From contig NZ_AP024269.1 of the NCBI RefSeq assembly GCF_016629525.1, forward strand, positions 2,418,001 to 2,482,000: a stretch of 64,000 nucleotides of DNA, read 5' to 3'. Positions 18,593-28,387 of this stretch are shown in pieces. Below the pieces are notes generated by a model. That model worked only from the letters and a program-made list of their open reading frames with translations. It ran no database searches and was not told where the DNA came from. Position 1 is the stretch's first letter, and the number at the start of each line of letters is the position of its first letter. This stretch comes from Kaistia sp. 32K (lineage in GTDB: Bacteria > Pseudomonadota > Alphaproteobacteria > Rhizobiales > Kaistiaceae). Both the position numbers and the translations under genes were made by a program.

Positions 18593-19330
18593 CTAGGAGC
18601 CGGCGCGTCGCGTGAGCACCGGCGCCGCGGGCTCGACGGCAAGCTTGCGCGCGGCCTCGTCATATTCGGGCGCGACCAGGCCGGCGGAGATCACCAGCTT
18701 GGCGGCTTCCTCGACCGTCATGTCGAGCTCGATCAGCTCGGCGCGGCGGACGAACATCATGAAGCCAGCCGTCGGCGCCGGGGTCGGCGGCAGGAAGACG
18801 GTCACCCACTCCTCGCCATCCTGGCCGATCTTCTGGCGGATCTCGCCCTTCGTCTCCGTCGCGATGAAGACGATCGACCAGACGCCCTTGCGCGGAAATT
18901 CGATCAGCGCCGCCTTCTGGAACGACTTGCCGCCCTTGCCGGAAAGCACGGTCTCGAACAGCTGCTTCAGCGCGCTGTAGAGATTGCGCACCAGCGGCGT
19001 GTGGTTGAGCAGCTGCTCGCCGAGCCGGACCAGCGAGCGTCCGACGAAATTCGCCGTCAGGAAGCCGAGCAGCGTCAGCGCCACCACGGCGACGAACACG
19101 CCGAAGCCGGGCACGGAGAACGGCAGATAGGCGTCCGGGCTGTATTCGAGCGGAATCACCGGCTTCACCCAGCCGTCGATCCATTTGATCAGTGACCAGG
19201 TGAGGTAGATCGTGATGGAAATCGGCGCGGCGATGACGAGGCCGGTCAGGAAGTAGTTCCTCAGCCGCGTGATCAGCCGGCTCCCGCCCGTTTCGGGGGC
19301 CGGAGGCAGCTCAGGGTCCTGAAAGCTCAT
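18593..19330 (-). CDS. DUF502 family membrane protein
   Basis: 245-residue protein, normal for DUF502. Two transmembrane segments are clear: residues about 27-50 (FLTGLVIAAPISITIYLTWS) and about 76-97 (FGVFVAVVALTLLGFLTANF). A soluble C-terminal part follows, with conserved family text LVRNLYSALKQLFETV and WVTVFLPPTPAPTAGFMMF. The family has no firm function in bacteria; plant relatives are linked to membrane or signalling roles. It converges on the CLC gene. Confidence 0.85.
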   Translation of the reverse strand: MSFQDPELPPAPETGGSRLITRLRNYFLTGLVIAAPISITIYLTWSLIKWIDGWVKPVIPLEYSPDAYLPFSVPGFGVFVAVVALTLLGFLTANFVGRSLVRLGEQLLNHTPLVRNLYSALKQLFETVLSGKGGKSFQKAALIEFPRKGVWSIVFIATETKGEIRQKIGQDGEEWVTVFLPPTPAPTAGFMMFVRRAELIELDMTVEEAAKLVISAGLVAPEYDEAARKLAVEPAAPVLTRRAGS

Positions 19331-19476
19331 TCATCCGCCCCTGCGTCCGATTCAGTCCATGTCCACCGCCATTATGACGGCTCGCATAGCATTGGCCAGA
19401 ACTTACATCGTCCGCATGACGCACGCGGCAAAATCGCTCGGCACCGCAGCCGGGCGAAGCCCGGCCGTCACAGCCG

Positions 19477-21297
19477 CTATTCGACCGTGACCGACTTGGC
19501 GAGATTGCGCGGCTGGTCGACGTCCGTGCCCATGAAGACGGCCGTGTGATAGGCGAGCAGCTGCACGGGGATCGTGTAGACCAGCGGCGTCACGCTCGCC
19601 GGCATCTCCGGCAAAACGATCGTCGCCATCGTATCCATCGCCGCCGCCTGCCGGCCCTTCTCGTCGGTGATCAGGATGATCCGCCCGCCGCGCGCTGCGA
19701 CTTCCTGCATGTTCGAGACCGTCTTCTCGAAGATGTGGTCGTAGGGGGCGATGACGACGACCGGCATCTCCTCGTCGATCAGCGCGATCGGACCGTGCTT
19801 CAGCTCGCCGGCGGCATAGCCCTCGGCGTGGATGTAGGAGATCTCCTTCAGCTTCAGCGCGCCTTCGAGCGCGATCGGATAGCTGGTGCCGCGACCGAGA
19901 TAGAGGCAGTGCTTGACCTTGGCGAGGTCGCGCGCCAGCGCCTCGATCTGGTCCTCGAGCTTCAGCGCCTCGTGCATCAGGCGCGGCACTTCGCTCAGCG
20001 CCCGGACCAGCGCCTGCTCCTCGTCGCCGGAAAGCACGCCGCGCGCCTTGCCGGCGGCGACAGCGGTCGCGGCCAACACGGAAAGCTGGGCGGTGAAAGC
20101 CTTGGTCGAGGCGACGCCGATCTCCGGACCCGCCAGGATCGGCAGGACGAAATCGGCCTCGCGGGCGATGGTCGATTCGCGCACATTGACGACCGCCGCG
20201 ATCTTCTGGCCCTCGCCCTTGGCATAGCGCAGCGACGCCAGGGTATCGGCCGTCTCGCCCGACTGCGAAATGACGATCGAAAGCCCGTCCTTCGAGAGCG
20301 GCTGCTCGCGGTAACGGAATTCCGAGGCGATATCGATGTCGACCGGCAGGCGCGCATAGCGCTCGAACCAGTATTTCGCGACGAAGCCGGCATAGAAGGC
20401 CGTGCCGCAGGCGGTGATCGAAAGCCGGTCGACCGTGCTGAAATCGATGCCTTCCGGCACCCGCGCGCTGCCGTTCACGAGGTCGAGATAGCGCGCCAGC
20501 GTATGGCCGACCACCTCGGGCTGCTCGTGCACTTCCTTGACCATGAAGTGGCGGTGATTGCCCTTGTCGACGACATGGGTGGTGCCCTGCAGGCGCGTCA
20601 GCGGGCGCGAGACGGGATTGCCCGCCTCGTCATAGATCTCGGCGGAGGATCGCGTCAGCACGACCCAGTCGCCATCGTTCAGATAGGTGATCTCGTCGGT
20701 GAAGGGGCCGAGCGCGATCGCGTCCGAGCCGAGGAACATCTCGCCCTCGCCCCAGCCGACCGCCAGCGGACTGCCGCGGCGCGCGCCGATCAGGAGGTCT
20801 TCCTCGCCCTCGAACAGGAAGGCGAGCGAGAAGGCGCCGGTCAGGCGGCCGAGAACCTGCTGCACGGCGTCCTTGGCCGTCATGCCCTTGGCGAGATTGA
20901 CGGTCACCAGATGGGCGATCACCTCGGTGTCGGTATCGGAGGCAAAGCTGCGTCCGGCCGCTTCCATCTCGAGCCTGAGCTCGCGGAAATTCTCGATGAT
21001 GCCGTTGTGGACGACGGCCAGCTGTTCGGTGGCATGCGGATGGGCGTTGCGCTCAGTCGGCGCGCCATGCGTCGCCCAACGCGTATGGCCGATGCCGGAA
21101 AGGCCGAAGCGCGGCGAGGCCGTCAGCTTGGCGTCGAGGTTGCGCAGCTTGCCCTCGGCCCGGAGCCGGTCGAGATGGCCGCCCTCGAGCGTCGCGATGC
21201 CGGCGGAATCATAGCCGCGATATTCGAGCCGCTTCAGCGCGTCGACGAGCAGAGGCGCGACGGGCGTCCGGCCCAGAATACCGATAATTCCGCACAT
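19477..21297 (-). CDS. glmS: Glutamine-fructose-6-phosphate aminotransferase
   Basis: Makes glucosamine-6-phosphate from fructose-6-phosphate and glutamine, the entry to peptidoglycan and lipopolysaccharide amino sugars. The start is set at the ATG at 21295-21297 so that the nucleophilic cysteine follows Met (MCGIIGILGRTPVAP); a TTG three codons earlier would block this. The glutaminase domain covers residues 1-220 (LEYRGYDSAGIA, GHTRWATHGAPTERNAHPH). Two SIS domains follow (SITACGTAFYAGFVAKYWFE; YLGRGTSYPIALEGALKLKE), and the end is DQPRNLAKSVTVE. The length is 606 residues. It lies downstream of glmU on the same strand, gap about 120 bases. No glmS ribozyme was seen or expected. Confidence 0.97.
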   Translation of the reverse strand: MCGIIGILGRTPVAPLLVDALKRLEYRGYDSAGIATLEGGHLDRLRAEGKLRNLDAKLTASPRFGLSGIGHTRWATHGAPTERNAHPHATEQLAVVHNGIIENFRELRLEMEAAGRSFASDTDTEVIAHLVTVNLAKGMTAKDAVQQVLGRLTGAFSLAFLFEGEEDLLIGARRGSPLAVGWGEGEMFLGSDAIALGPFTDEITYLNDGDWVVLTRSSAEIYDEAGNPVSRPLTRLQGTTHVVDKGNHRHFMVKEVHEQPEVVGHTLARYLDLVNGSARVPEGIDFSTVDRLSITACGTAFYAGFVAKYWFERYARLPVDIDIASEFRYREQPLSKDGLSIVISQSGETADTLASLRYAKGEGQKIAAVVNVRESTIAREADFVLPILAGPEIGVASTKAFTAQLSVLAATAVAAGKARGVLSGDEEQALVRALSEVPRLMHEALKLEDQIEALARDLAKVKHCLYLGRGTSYPIALEGALKLKEISYIHAEGYAAGELKHGPIALIDEEMPVVVIAPYDHIFEKTVSNMQEVAARGGRIILITDEKGRQAAAMDTMATIVLPEMPASVTPLVYTIPVQLLAYHTAVFMGTDVDQPRNLAKSVTVE

Positions 21298-21419
21298 ATA
21301 GCTCAATCCCCGTTCGGTGCCCGATGCGGCAGCCTAGTCCAAGTCAGATCCGAGCGCCTCTTAGCCTTTTGGGCCAAGTGCCGGAAATCACTTCCTGTTT
21401 CGCGCCTTCACCAAAAGGC

Positions 21420-22775
21420 TTAGACGCGGACCCGCTTGGTCTTGGCCTTCATCTCGCGGAAGCGCGCCGCCCAGCCGGGCTTCTCGACCTGCCGCCCGCG
21501 AGCGATCGCCAGCGCGTCGGGTGCGACGTCCTCGGTAATGACGCTGCCGGAGGCGACATAGCCGCCGTCGCCGATGGTGACGGGCGCGACCAGCACGCTG
21601 TTGGAGCCGATGAAGGCGCCCTCGCCGATCACGGTCAGCGCCTTGTCGTAGCCGTCGTAATTGCCGGTGACGGTTCCCGCGCCGACATTCGCCTCGGCGC
21701 CGACCTTGGCGTCGCCGATATAGGTCAGGTGGCTGATCTTGGCGCCGGCGCCGATCTCGGCGTTCTTGACCTCGACGAAATTGCCGACCTTGCTCTTCGG
21801 GCCGAGCTGGGCGCCCGGACGCAGCCGCGCGAACGGCCCGATCTCGGCGCCCTGCTCGAGCGTCGCGCCGGTCAGATGCGAGAAGGCATGGATCAGCGCG
21901 CCCCCCTCGACCGTGACGCCCGGTCCGAAGAAGACATTCGGCTCGATCGTCACGTCGCGGCCAAGCACCGTGTCGTGCGAGAGGAAGACGGTTTCCGGCG
22001 CGATCATCGTAACGCCGGATAGCAGCGCCTGCTCGCGGGCCCGCTCCTGCCAGATCCGCTCGATGGCGGCGAGTTCGGCGCGCGTGTTGACGCCGGCGAC
22101 CTCATCCGCGTCCGCCTCGATGGCGACCACGGCGAGGCCGCGCTGGTTGGCGATCTCGACGGCGTCGGTCAGATAATATTCGCCCTTGGCATTGTCGTTG
22201 CCGATGGCGTCGAGCAGCCCGAGCAGCGCATCGCCGCGAAAGCCCATGAGGCCGGCATTGCAGAAGCCGATGGCGCGCTCCGCCTCGCTCGCCTCGCGCA
22301 GCTCGCGGATCGCGACCAGCTGGCCGTCGCGCTCGATCAGACGGCCATAACCGGCCGGATCCTCTGGACGGAAGCCCAGCACGACGACGCCCGCGCCCTT
22401 GGCGAGCTCCGCCCGCATGCGTGCCAGCGTGTCGGCGGTGACGAGCGGCGTATCGCCATAAAGCACCAGCACGTCGTCCGCCGGCTGCTCCAGCGCGGCG
22501 CGCGCCGCAAGCACAGCATGCGCCGTGCCGAGGCGCTCGACCTGCTCGACGACCAGCGCCGACGGGGCGGTCTTGATAGCGAAGCTGCGAACCGCGTCGG
22601 CGCCCTTGCCGACGACGACGGCGAACCGCTCGATGCCGGCGCCGGCCGCCGTCTTGAGCACATGGCCGATCATCGGCAGCCCGGCGACGGCATGCATCAC
22701 CTTCGGCTGGGCCGATCGCATCCGCGTGCCCTCGCCGGCGGCGAGCACGATGGCGAGCGAAGAGCGATCCGGCAT
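21420..22775 (-). CDS. glmU: Bifunctional GlcN-1-P acetyltransferase / GlcNAc-1-P uridyltransferase
   Basis: Makes UDP-N-acetylglucosamine in two steps. The N-terminal nucleotidyltransferase has the signature [21 protein letters not shown], with [12 protein letters not shown] near residue 105 and the Asp in VNTRAEL. The C-terminal half (from about residue 245) is a left-handed beta-helix with hexapeptide repeats such as [14 protein letters not shown] and [19 protein letters not shown], including the acetyltransferase residues near the C-terminus. The length of 451 residues is normal. Followed by glmS, so amino-sugar supply is encoded together. Confidence 0.97.
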   Translation of the reverse strand: MPDRSSLAIVLAAGEGTRMRSAQPKVMHAVAGLPMIGHVLKTAAGAGIERFAVVVGKGADAVRSFAIKTAPSALVVEQVERLGTAHAVLAARAALEQPADDVLVLYGDTPLVTADTLARMRAELAKGAGVVVLGFRPEDPAGYGRLIERDGQLVAIRELREASEAERAIGFCNAGLMGFRGDALLGLLDAIGNDNAKGEYYLTDAVEIANQRGLAVVAIEADADEVAGVNTRAELAAIERIWQERAREQALLSGVTMIAPETVFLSHDTVLGRDVTIEPNVFFGPGVTVEGGALIHAFSHLTGATLEQGAEIGPFARLRPGAQLGPKSKVGNFVEVKNAEIGAGAKISHLTYIGDAKVGAEANVGAGTVTGNYDGYDKALTVIGEGAFIGSNSVLVAPVTIGDGGYVASGSVITEDVAPDALAIARGRQVEKPGWAARFREMKAKTKRVRV

Positions 22776-22878
22776 GTTTCCTCCGAGATTTCGGCAGCGA
22801 GTTCGGTAACTGGGCGCAAGCTTTGCGCGATCGCGACGGCGACGGTCAAGCGATGATCTGCGGCGCCGCGCCCTCGCC

Positions 22879-23613
22879 TCAGCCGATCCGGGAAAGCGCC
22901 GGGAAGGTTTCGAGCAGCCAGAACGACATGGCGGTCATCTGGCCGGTCAAGAACAGGATGCCGGTGACGATCAGGAACACGCCCATCGCCTTCTCGACCA
23001 TCGGCATGTAGCGGCGGAAGCGCCGGAGGCCACCGATGAAGCGCTCGGCGAAGCCGGCGGCGATCATGAACGGAATGCCGAGGCCGAGCGAATAGATGGC
23101 GAGAAGCCCCGCACCGCGCCCGACCGTATCGGAACTGCCCGCGACCCAGAGGATCGAGGCCAGCACCGGCCCGATGCACGGCGTCCAGCCGAAGGCGAAG
23201 GCGAGGCCGAGGATGTAGGCGCCGGCAAGGCCGGCCGGCTGGTTGGCGACCTGCACCCGCGCCTCGCGCTGCAGGAAGCCGATCCGGAACACGCCGAGGA
23301 AATGCAGGCCCATAACGATGATGACCAGGCCGGCGACGATCGACAGGATTTCCTGCTGGCGCGCGACGATGCGGCCGAGCACCGAAGCCGTCGCGCCCAG
23401 CAGCACGAACACCGTGGTGAAGCCGAGCACGAAGGCGAAAGACGATCGCAGCACGATGCCGCGAATTCGCTTGTCGGCCTGGGTGGTCACTTCGTCGAGG
23501 CTCAGCCCCGTCACATAGCAGAGATAGGGCGGCACCAGGGGGAGCACGCAGGGCGAAACGAAGGATAGCAGCCCGGCGATCAGGGCGCCCCAGAGTGTTA
23601 CGTCTGCTGACAT
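22879..23613 (-). CDS. ccdA: Cytochrome c biogenesis protein CcdA
   Basis: Membrane thiol-disulfide carrier that passes electrons from cytoplasmic thioredoxin to periplasmic CcmG-type reductases. The length is 244 residues with six predicted helices. The two redox cysteines lie in [17 protein letters not shown] near residue 22 and [14 protein letters not shown] near residue 150, each preceding a Pro as in the family. No partner thioredoxin or ccm gene is in the window, so the partner must be elsewhere. A 225-base divergent region separates it from the sugar kinase gene. Confidence 0.93.
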   Translation of the reverse strand: MSADVTLWGALIAGLLSFVSPCVLPLVPPYLCYVTGLSLDEVTTQADKRIRGIVLRSSFAFVLGFTTVFVLLGATASVLGRIVARQQEILSIVAGLVIIVMGLHFLGVFRIGFLQREARVQVANQPAGLAGAYILGLAFAFGWTPCIGPVLASILWVAGSSDTVGRGAGLLAIYSLGLGIPFMIAAGFAERFIGGLRRFRRYMPMVEKAMGVFLIVTGILFLTGQMTAMSFWLLETFPALSRIG

Positions 23614-23838
23614 GGGCTCTCGGTCGTTCTCATTTCAGGGTCGACGAACGGCCCGATGCCATCCTCGTTGCCTCCTTATAAGGCAAAGCGGGCGTCGAGA
23701 CACGCGGCGAACCGCCGCCACTCCCCCGATCCGTGTCCTGTCGCGCGACACACGCACCGAGCCGTCTTGGCGGCGCGCCGCGCTTCCGCTAATGGGCTTA
23801 GGCGATGGGCCGCGGTGGGCCCCAGGAGGACGAGCTTC

Positions 23839-24765
23839 ATGATCGTGAGTTGCGGCGAGGCCCTGATCGACTTCTTGCCGGTCAAGGATGTGAACGGAAA
23901 CGATTCCTACCAGCCGAAGGTTGGTGGCTCGCCGTACAATGTGGCCCTGACGACCGGTCGCCTGGGCATTCCGACGGGATTCCTCGGCGGCATTTCGACG
24001 GACTTCTTCGGCGAGCTGCTGGCGGAAGAGCTGGAGCGCAGCCAGGTCAGCCTCAAATATACGGGCCGTTCGGCGCGCCCGACGACGCTCGCCTTCGTCA
24101 GCCTCCTCCATGACGAGCCGCAATACGCCTTCTTCGACGAGAATTCAGCCGGCCGCCTGCATGATCCGGCGATCCACGAGCCGGTCGGCGACGAGGTCGA
24201 AGCGCTGCATTTCGGCTCGATCTCGCTGATTCCCGAGCCGATCGTCGACCGCCTCGCCGCCGTCATGGACGCCAATCGCGGCAAGCGGGTCCTCTGCTAC
24301 GACCCCAATGTCCGGCCGACGCTGATCCACGACCGCGACGCCTTCAGCGCCCGCGTCGAGCAGTTCGCCCATGGCGCCGACATCGTGAAGATTTCCGGCG
24401 CTGACCTCGAATGGCTGCATCCGGGCGTCGATCCGGAGACCGTCGCCGCCGGCTGGCTGGCCGCCGGCGCCGGCCTCGTCGTCGTCACGCGCGGCGGCAA
24501 TGGCGTCACCGCCTATACGCCGACCGGCTCCGTGTTCAGCCCCGTCGTGCCGGTCACCATTGCCGACACCGTCGGCGCCGGCGACAGCTTCACCGGCGGC
24601 CTGCTGGCGCGGCTTTCCGAAAAGGGGCACCTGACCATCGACGGCGTGCGCAAAATCGACCACGCGGCCTTGAAGGACGCGCTCGATTTCGCCAACCGCG
24701 TCGCGGCGATCACCTGCTCGCGCGCCGGCGCCAATCCGCCCTGGCGCCACGAACTCGCCGCCTGA
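23839..24765 (+). CDS. PfkB-family sugar kinase, fructokinase-like
   Basis: ATP-dependent kinase of 308 residues. The start at 23839 (MIVSCGEALIDFLPV) follows AGGAGG with ten bases between. The family N-terminal signature VGGSPYNVALTTGRLGIP and the C-terminal anion-hole motif DTVGAGDSFTGGLLARL, containing the catalytic Asp, are both intact. The sequence is closest in feel to alphaproteobacterial fructokinases (FDENSAGRLHDP; CYDPNVRPTLI). No sugar transporter or regulator adjoins it, so the substrate is inferred. Next comes a CPT-like kinase 44 bases downstream. Confidence 0.85.
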   Translation: MIVSCGEALIDFLPVKDVNGNDSYQPKVGGSPYNVALTTGRLGIPTGFLGGISTDFFGELLAEELERSQVSLKYTGRSARPTTLAFVSLLHDEPQYAFFDENSAGRLHDPAIHEPVGDEVEALHFGSISLIPEPIVDRLAAVMDANRGKRVLCYDPNVRPTLIHDRDAFSARVEQFAHGADIVKISGADLEWLHPGVDPETVAAGWLAAGAGLVVVTRGGNGVTAYTPTGSVFSPVVPVTIADTVGAGDSFTGGLLARLSEKGHLTIDGVRKIDHAALKDALDFANRVAAITCSRAGANPPWRHELAA

Positions 24766-24809
24766 GCGGGCGAGGATCGCTTCCTGCCAGTCGACATCGG
24801 GAGGAAGCC

Positions 24810-25463
24810 ATGCCGGCAAAGCCGGGCCAGATCGTTATCCTGAACGGCGCGCCGCGATCCGGGAAATCCAGCATCGCGGCGGCGATCCAGGCGACGTTCG
24901 AAGGGCCGTGGATGAATCTCGGCGTTGACGCCTATGTCAACGCCGTCACGCCGGAGCGCTACCGGCCGGGCATCGGCCTCAGGCCGGGCGGCGAGCGGCC
25001 GGATCTCGAAGCGCTGGTGCCGCGTCTCTACGCGGCGCTCTACGAATCGATCGCCGCCCATAGCCGGCTCGGCCTCGACGTCGTCGTCGATGTCGGCCAC
25101 CACGATTCCTATACAAGGCCGCTGCAAATCCTCCCGGACTGCGCCCGACGCCTCGCGGGGCTGCCGGTTCTCTTCGTCGGCGTCCACAGCCCGATCGAGA
25201 CCATCCTGGAGCGTCGTAACCGCAGCCAGGCGGGACGCGAAGGGCTCTATGTCATCGCGTCGCCCGACGATCCCGTTCCGGAGCCGATTCTGCGGTGGCA
25301 GCGCGAGGTGCATCGTCCGGGGCTGTACGACCTCGAAATCGACACGTCCCGCCTCGACCCGATGGCCTGCGCGACCCTCATCCGGGAGCGCCTGACGGAG
25401 GGCCCGCCCGGCCCGACCGCCTTCGAAAGGCTCGCTGCGACGGCAACGGTCACGGAAAGCTGA
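24810..25463 (+). CDS. Chloramphenicol 3-O-phosphotransferase-like kinase
   Basis: 217-residue P-loop protein of the CPT-like family. The start at 24810 is preceded by GGGAGGAAG. Walker A is GAPRSGKSSIAAAIQ at residues about 12-26, and a catalytic-type segment VVVDVGHHDSY lies near residue 90, where the Streptomyces enzyme has its base. The arginine-rich lid ILERRNRSQAGREG and a late substrate-facing segment are present. Members modify chloramphenicol in Streptomyces, but most bacterial homologues have unknown small-molecule substrates. Resistance should not be assumed. Confidence 0.75.
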   Translation: MPAKPGQIVILNGAPRSGKSSIAAAIQATFEGPWMNLGVDAYVNAVTPERYRPGIGLRPGGERPDLEALVPRLYAALYESIAAHSRLGLDVVVDVGHHDSYTRPLQILPDCARRLAGLPVLFVGVHSPIETILERRNRSQAGREGLYVIASPDDPVPEPILRWQREVHRPGLYDLEIDTSRLDPMACATLIRERLTEGPPGPTAFERLAATATVTES

Positions 25464-25530
25464 TGGCCGGCGTGACACCTTTTACGCCGATCGAGCGTAT
25501 GAGGACGGAGTGCGATTGCATGAGGTCCCG

Positions 25531-26460
25531 ATGAATCGATCCGCCACGCCGGCCCCGCGTCTCTATCCCTGGCAGGACAGGAAGGGCGACTTCTCGCCGT
25601 TGAAGGCGTTCGTCTTCGCGGGTGTGTTCCTGCCCGGCCTCTGGCTGATCGTTCGCGCCTCGATGGGCACGCTCGGCCCCCGCCAGATGATCGAGATCAA
25701 CCATCAGGCCGGGCTCTGGGCGATCCGCTTCCTGCTGCTGACGCTGGCGGTCACGCCGCTGCGCTATGTCTGGCGCTGGCCGGAGCTGGTGTTCGTGCGC
25801 CGCACGCTCGGCAACGCCGCCTTCGCCTATGTGCTGATCCACCTCGTCGCCTATGCCGGCGATCTCGCCTGGGACATTCCCAAGGTCGTCTCGGAGCTGT
25901 TCGCCCGGATCTACCTGACCATCGGGCTGATGGTGCTGATCCTGCTGACGCCGCTCGCCATCACCTCGACCAACGGCATGATGCGGCGGCTGGGCGGCAT
26001 CCAGTGGCGCCGCCTGCATCGCCTCGTCTACCCGATCATTCTGCTCGCGGCGCTGCACTTCTTCCTGCAGTCGAAGCTCGGCGTCACCGAGCCGATCGTC
26101 ATCACCGCCGTCGCGGCATGGCTTCTGGCCTGGCGCCTGCTGGCGGCGTGGCTCGGCGAGGCGCGGATCGCCACGCTGCCGGCCACGATCGGCCTCGGCA
26201 TCGCCGTCACCGTCGCGACCGCGTTCGGCGAGGCGCTCTACTATTATCTGAAAATCGGCGTCGCCTTCGGCCGCGTCCTCCCGACCAATTTCAATCCCGC
26301 CGCCGGCATCCGGCCGGCCTGGATCATCGGCGGCATGGTGCTCGCCGTCGTCGCCATCGCGGTGCTGAGGCGTTTCCTGCCGTCAAAAGCATCGAAGCGC
26401 ACCGATCGCCGGGCGAGCACTGCGACGCGGAAGCCGGAAGAGGCCGGCAACGCCGCCTAG
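25531..26460 (+). CDS. msrQ: MsrQ-like heme-binding ferric-reductase-domain protein
   Basis: Six-helix heme b membrane protein of the YedZ/MsrQ type, which delivers electrons to periplasmic methionine sulfoxide reductase MsrP. The start at 25531 (MNRSATPAPRLYPWQD) has GAGG five bases upstream; a GTG at 25510 is an in-frame alternative. Candidate heme histidines are in INHQAGLWAIRFL, YVLIHLVAYAG, RRLHRLVYPII and LAALHFFLQ. The length of 309 residues includes a basic C-terminal tail with Lys/Arg-rich text. The expected partner msrP is not adjacent or anywhere in the window. Confidence 0.85.
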   Translation: MNRSATPAPRLYPWQDRKGDFSPLKAFVFAGVFLPGLWLIVRASMGTLGPRQMIEINHQAGLWAIRFLLLTLAVTPLRYVWRWPELVFVRRTLGNAAFAYVLIHLVAYAGDLAWDIPKVVSELFARIYLTIGLMVLILLTPLAITSTNGMMRRLGGIQWRRLHRLVYPIILLAALHFFLQSKLGVTEPIVITAVAAWLLAWRLLAAWLGEARIATLPATIGLGIAVTVATAFGEALYYYLKIGVAFGRVLPTNFNPAAGIRPAWIIGGMVLAVVAIAVLRRFLPSKASKRTDRRASTATRKPEEAGNAA

Positions 26461-26475
26461 ATCATCCCCGCGAGC

Positions 26476-27120
26476 CTATTCGCCCGCCGGCGGAATGTGG
26501 GCTGCCACCAGCGCCGCCATCTCCACGGCATCGGGGCGGTCGCTTCTCAAGCCGTCGACGACGCCCCGCCGATCGGCGACAGCCCGGTTCTGGCTGACCT
26601 TCCATTTGCCTTCGATCCGGTCGATCGGGATCTCGAGGCCGACGATGCCCTTCATCTGGCCGGCGACATAGGCCTCCGGCGCGTCATCGACGCTCCAGGT
26701 GTGCTGCCGGCCCTGCTCGCTGGCGTCGGTTAGCTCGCCGACCTGCCGGCGCAGCCATTCCGTCGATTCGAGAACGCGCGGCGTGCCCCAGGCGTGCACC
26801 GTCACATAGTTCCAGGTCGGCACGACCTTGTGATTCTCCGCCTTGGCGGCGTACCAGCTCGGCGTCACATAGGCGTTCGGCCCCTGGAACAGCACCATCG
26901 CCTCGGCTCCGGCCCTGAGCGCCGCCAGCTGGTCGTTGGCCCTCGCGATATGCGCGCGGAGCAGGCCCTTCTCGGCGCCCTCAGGATCGATCAGGAACGG
27001 CACCAGATTAGCCATCAGCCCGCCCTCGCCCGCCGTGACGAGCATGGCGAGCGGATGGGCGCGGATCAGCGCGTGCATCACGTCGAGCCGGTCTTCGCGG
27101 AAATGGGGTGGCTGGTACAC
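26476..27120 (-). CDS. PaiB-type FMN-binding negative transcriptional regulator
   Basis: 214-residue protein of the PaiB family (FMN-binding split-barrel fold). The best start is the GTG at 27118-27120 (reading V-YQPPHFREDRLDVMHALI), because GAGG sits seven bases upstream and the family begins with MYQP-like text. Core motifs are HPLAMLVTAGEGGLMANLVPF, ALRAGAEAMVLFQGPNAYVTPSWYA, and VVPTWNYVTVHAWGTPRV. In Bacillus PaiB affects sporulation and degradative-enzyme genes; elsewhere it is largely unstudied, and a flavin- or heme-related enzymatic role is possible. The acetyltransferase partner paiA is not nearby. Confidence 0.88.
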   Translation of the reverse strand: MYQPPHFREDRLDVMHALIRAHPLAMLVTAGEGGLMANLVPFLIDPEGAEKGLLRAHIARANDQLAALRAGAEAMVLFQGPNAYVTPSWYAAKAENHKVVPTWNYVTVHAWGTPRVLESTEWLRRQVGELTDASEQGRQHTWSVDDAPEAYVAGQMKGIVGLEIPIDRIEGKWKVSQNRAVADRRGVVDGLRSDRPDAVEMAALVAAHIPPAGE

Positions 27121-27249
27121 TGTGAATTCCTCTCTGCGGCAACGAGCAATCGTGCCACCCCGCACCCAGAAGGTGCAAGGCTGGAACGTTTTCGAGCGAA
27201 GTGGACACCGGTTCGCGTCAAGAAAACGTGACCAAACAAATAGTTAGGT

Positions 27250-27280
27250 CCTTTCATCGTTTCCATGAAACGATAAAAGG
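27250..27280 (-). terminator. Strong stem-loop downstream of epmB
   Basis: A perfect 8-bp stem (ATCGTTTC / GAAACGAT, loop CAT) is extended by CCTTT/AAAGG across one mismatch. It starts 21 bases past the epmB stop. The downstream side on the minus strand is AT-rich but lacks a long T-run, so it may terminate weakly, stabilise the 3' end, or serve as an operator for paiB. Confidence 0.4.
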
Positions 27281-27300
27281 ATCTAGAACGGCAAGGCCGT

Positions 27301-28371
27301 TCAGACGGCGTCGTTGAACCGGTAGGCGTGCTCGCCGCCATTCGGGTCCGTCACAGTGTCGTCCTCGTGGACGTAGTCCGGCCCGATCGGAACCTTGCCG
27401 AAGCCGCCGGGAATATCGAGGACGTAGGTCGGCTGCGCCAGGCCCGAAAGCCGTCCGCGCAGAGCCCGCATCAGCGCCTGCCCCTCGGCGATCGAGGTGC
27501 GGAAATGGCTGGTTCCGGGCGCGAGATCGCCATGATGCAGATAATACGGCTTCACCCGCGCCTCGACGAAACCGCGCATCAGCGCCGCCATCGTCTCCGG
27601 ATCGTCGTTGACGCCCCTAAGCAGCACCGTCTGGCTGACCATGGCGATGCCGGCATCGGCGAGACGGGCGAGCGCCGCTTTTGCGTCGGCCGTCAGCTCG
27701 CGCGGATGGTTGGCATGGATGGCGACATAGACGGTCTTGCCGGTGTTCCGGAGCGCCGCGACCAGCTCCGAATTGATCCGGGCCGGGTCGACGACCGGCA
27801 CGCGGGTATGAAAGCGGAGGATCCTGACGTGCTCGATGGCGCGGAAGCGCTCCAGGAGTTCCGCCAGCCGGCGCGGCGCAATCACCAGCGGATCGCCGCC
27901 GGTGAAGACGATCTCCCAGATCTCCGGGCGCTCGCGGATATAGGCGAGCGCCGCTTCGAGCTCGGCCTCGCCCAGCATGGTCGGGCCGCCGGGGCCGACC
28001 GTCTCGCGGCGGAAGCAGAAGCGGCAATAGACGGCGCAGACATGCACGAGCTTCAGGAGCACGCGATCCCGGTAGCGATGCACCAGTCCCGGCACCGGGC
28101 TGTGCGCATCGTCGCCGATCGGGTCGGCGCGCTCGTCCGGCAGCGTCGTCAGCTCGGCGACGGAGGGCACGAACTGCGCGGCGATCGGATCCGTGGGATC
28201 CTCGGCGTCGATCAGCTTCGCCATCGCCGGCGTCACGGCGACCGCATAGCGCTCGGCGACCTGGTCCAGCCCGGCCTGCGCGGCAGCCGGCACCAGTCCG
28301 GCCTCGACCAGGGCGGTCGGCGAACGGAGCGTCAGCGATTTTTCGAGCGGAACGACGGGTGAGCGCGGCAT
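27301..28371 (-). CDS. epmB: Lysine 2,3-aminomutase-like EF-P lysine isomerase
   Basis: Radical SAM enzyme that converts (S)-alpha-lysine to (R)-beta-lysine for attachment to EF-P. The iron-sulfur motif is CAVYCRFCFRRETVG near residue 115. The PLP/lysine-aminomutase context follows (EIVFTGGDPLVI, RFHTRVPVVDPARI, MVSQTVLLRGVNDD). The length of 356 residues is close to EpmB (about 340) and shorter than clostridial KamA. It follows epmA by 16 bases, and efp is divergent on the other side, so the family role is well supported by context. EpmC hydroxylase is not present here. Confidence 0.9.
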   Translation of the reverse strand: MPRSPVVPLEKSLTLRSPTALVEAGLVPAAAQAGLDQVAERYAVAVTPAMAKLIDAEDPTDPIAAQFVPSVAELTTLPDERADPIGDDAHSPVPGLVHRYRDRVLLKLVHVCAVYCRFCFRRETVGPGGPTMLGEAELEAALAYIRERPEIWEIVFTGGDPLVIAPRRLAELLERFRAIEHVRILRFHTRVPVVDPARINSELVAALRNTGKTVYVAIHANHPRELTADAKAALARLADAGIAMVSQTVLLRGVNDDPETMAALMRGFVEARVKPYYLHHGDLAPGTSHFRTSIAEGQALMRALRGRLSGLAQPTYVLDIPGGFGKVPIGPDYVHEDDTVTDPNGGEHAYRFNDAV

Positions 28372-28387
28372 GGCCGCACTCTTTCGA

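Noticed and set aside
21298..21419. glmS ribozyme in the glmU-glmS gap
   Set aside because: No ribozyme core seen; such elements are mainly found in Firmicutes.
19546..21423. 625-codon plus-strand frame
   Set aside because: Antisense to glmS, low-complexity Arg/Asp-rich translation.
24810..25463. Chloramphenicol resistance gene
   Set aside because: Only family-level similarity to CPT; many homologues have unrelated or unknown substrates, so no resistance claim is made.
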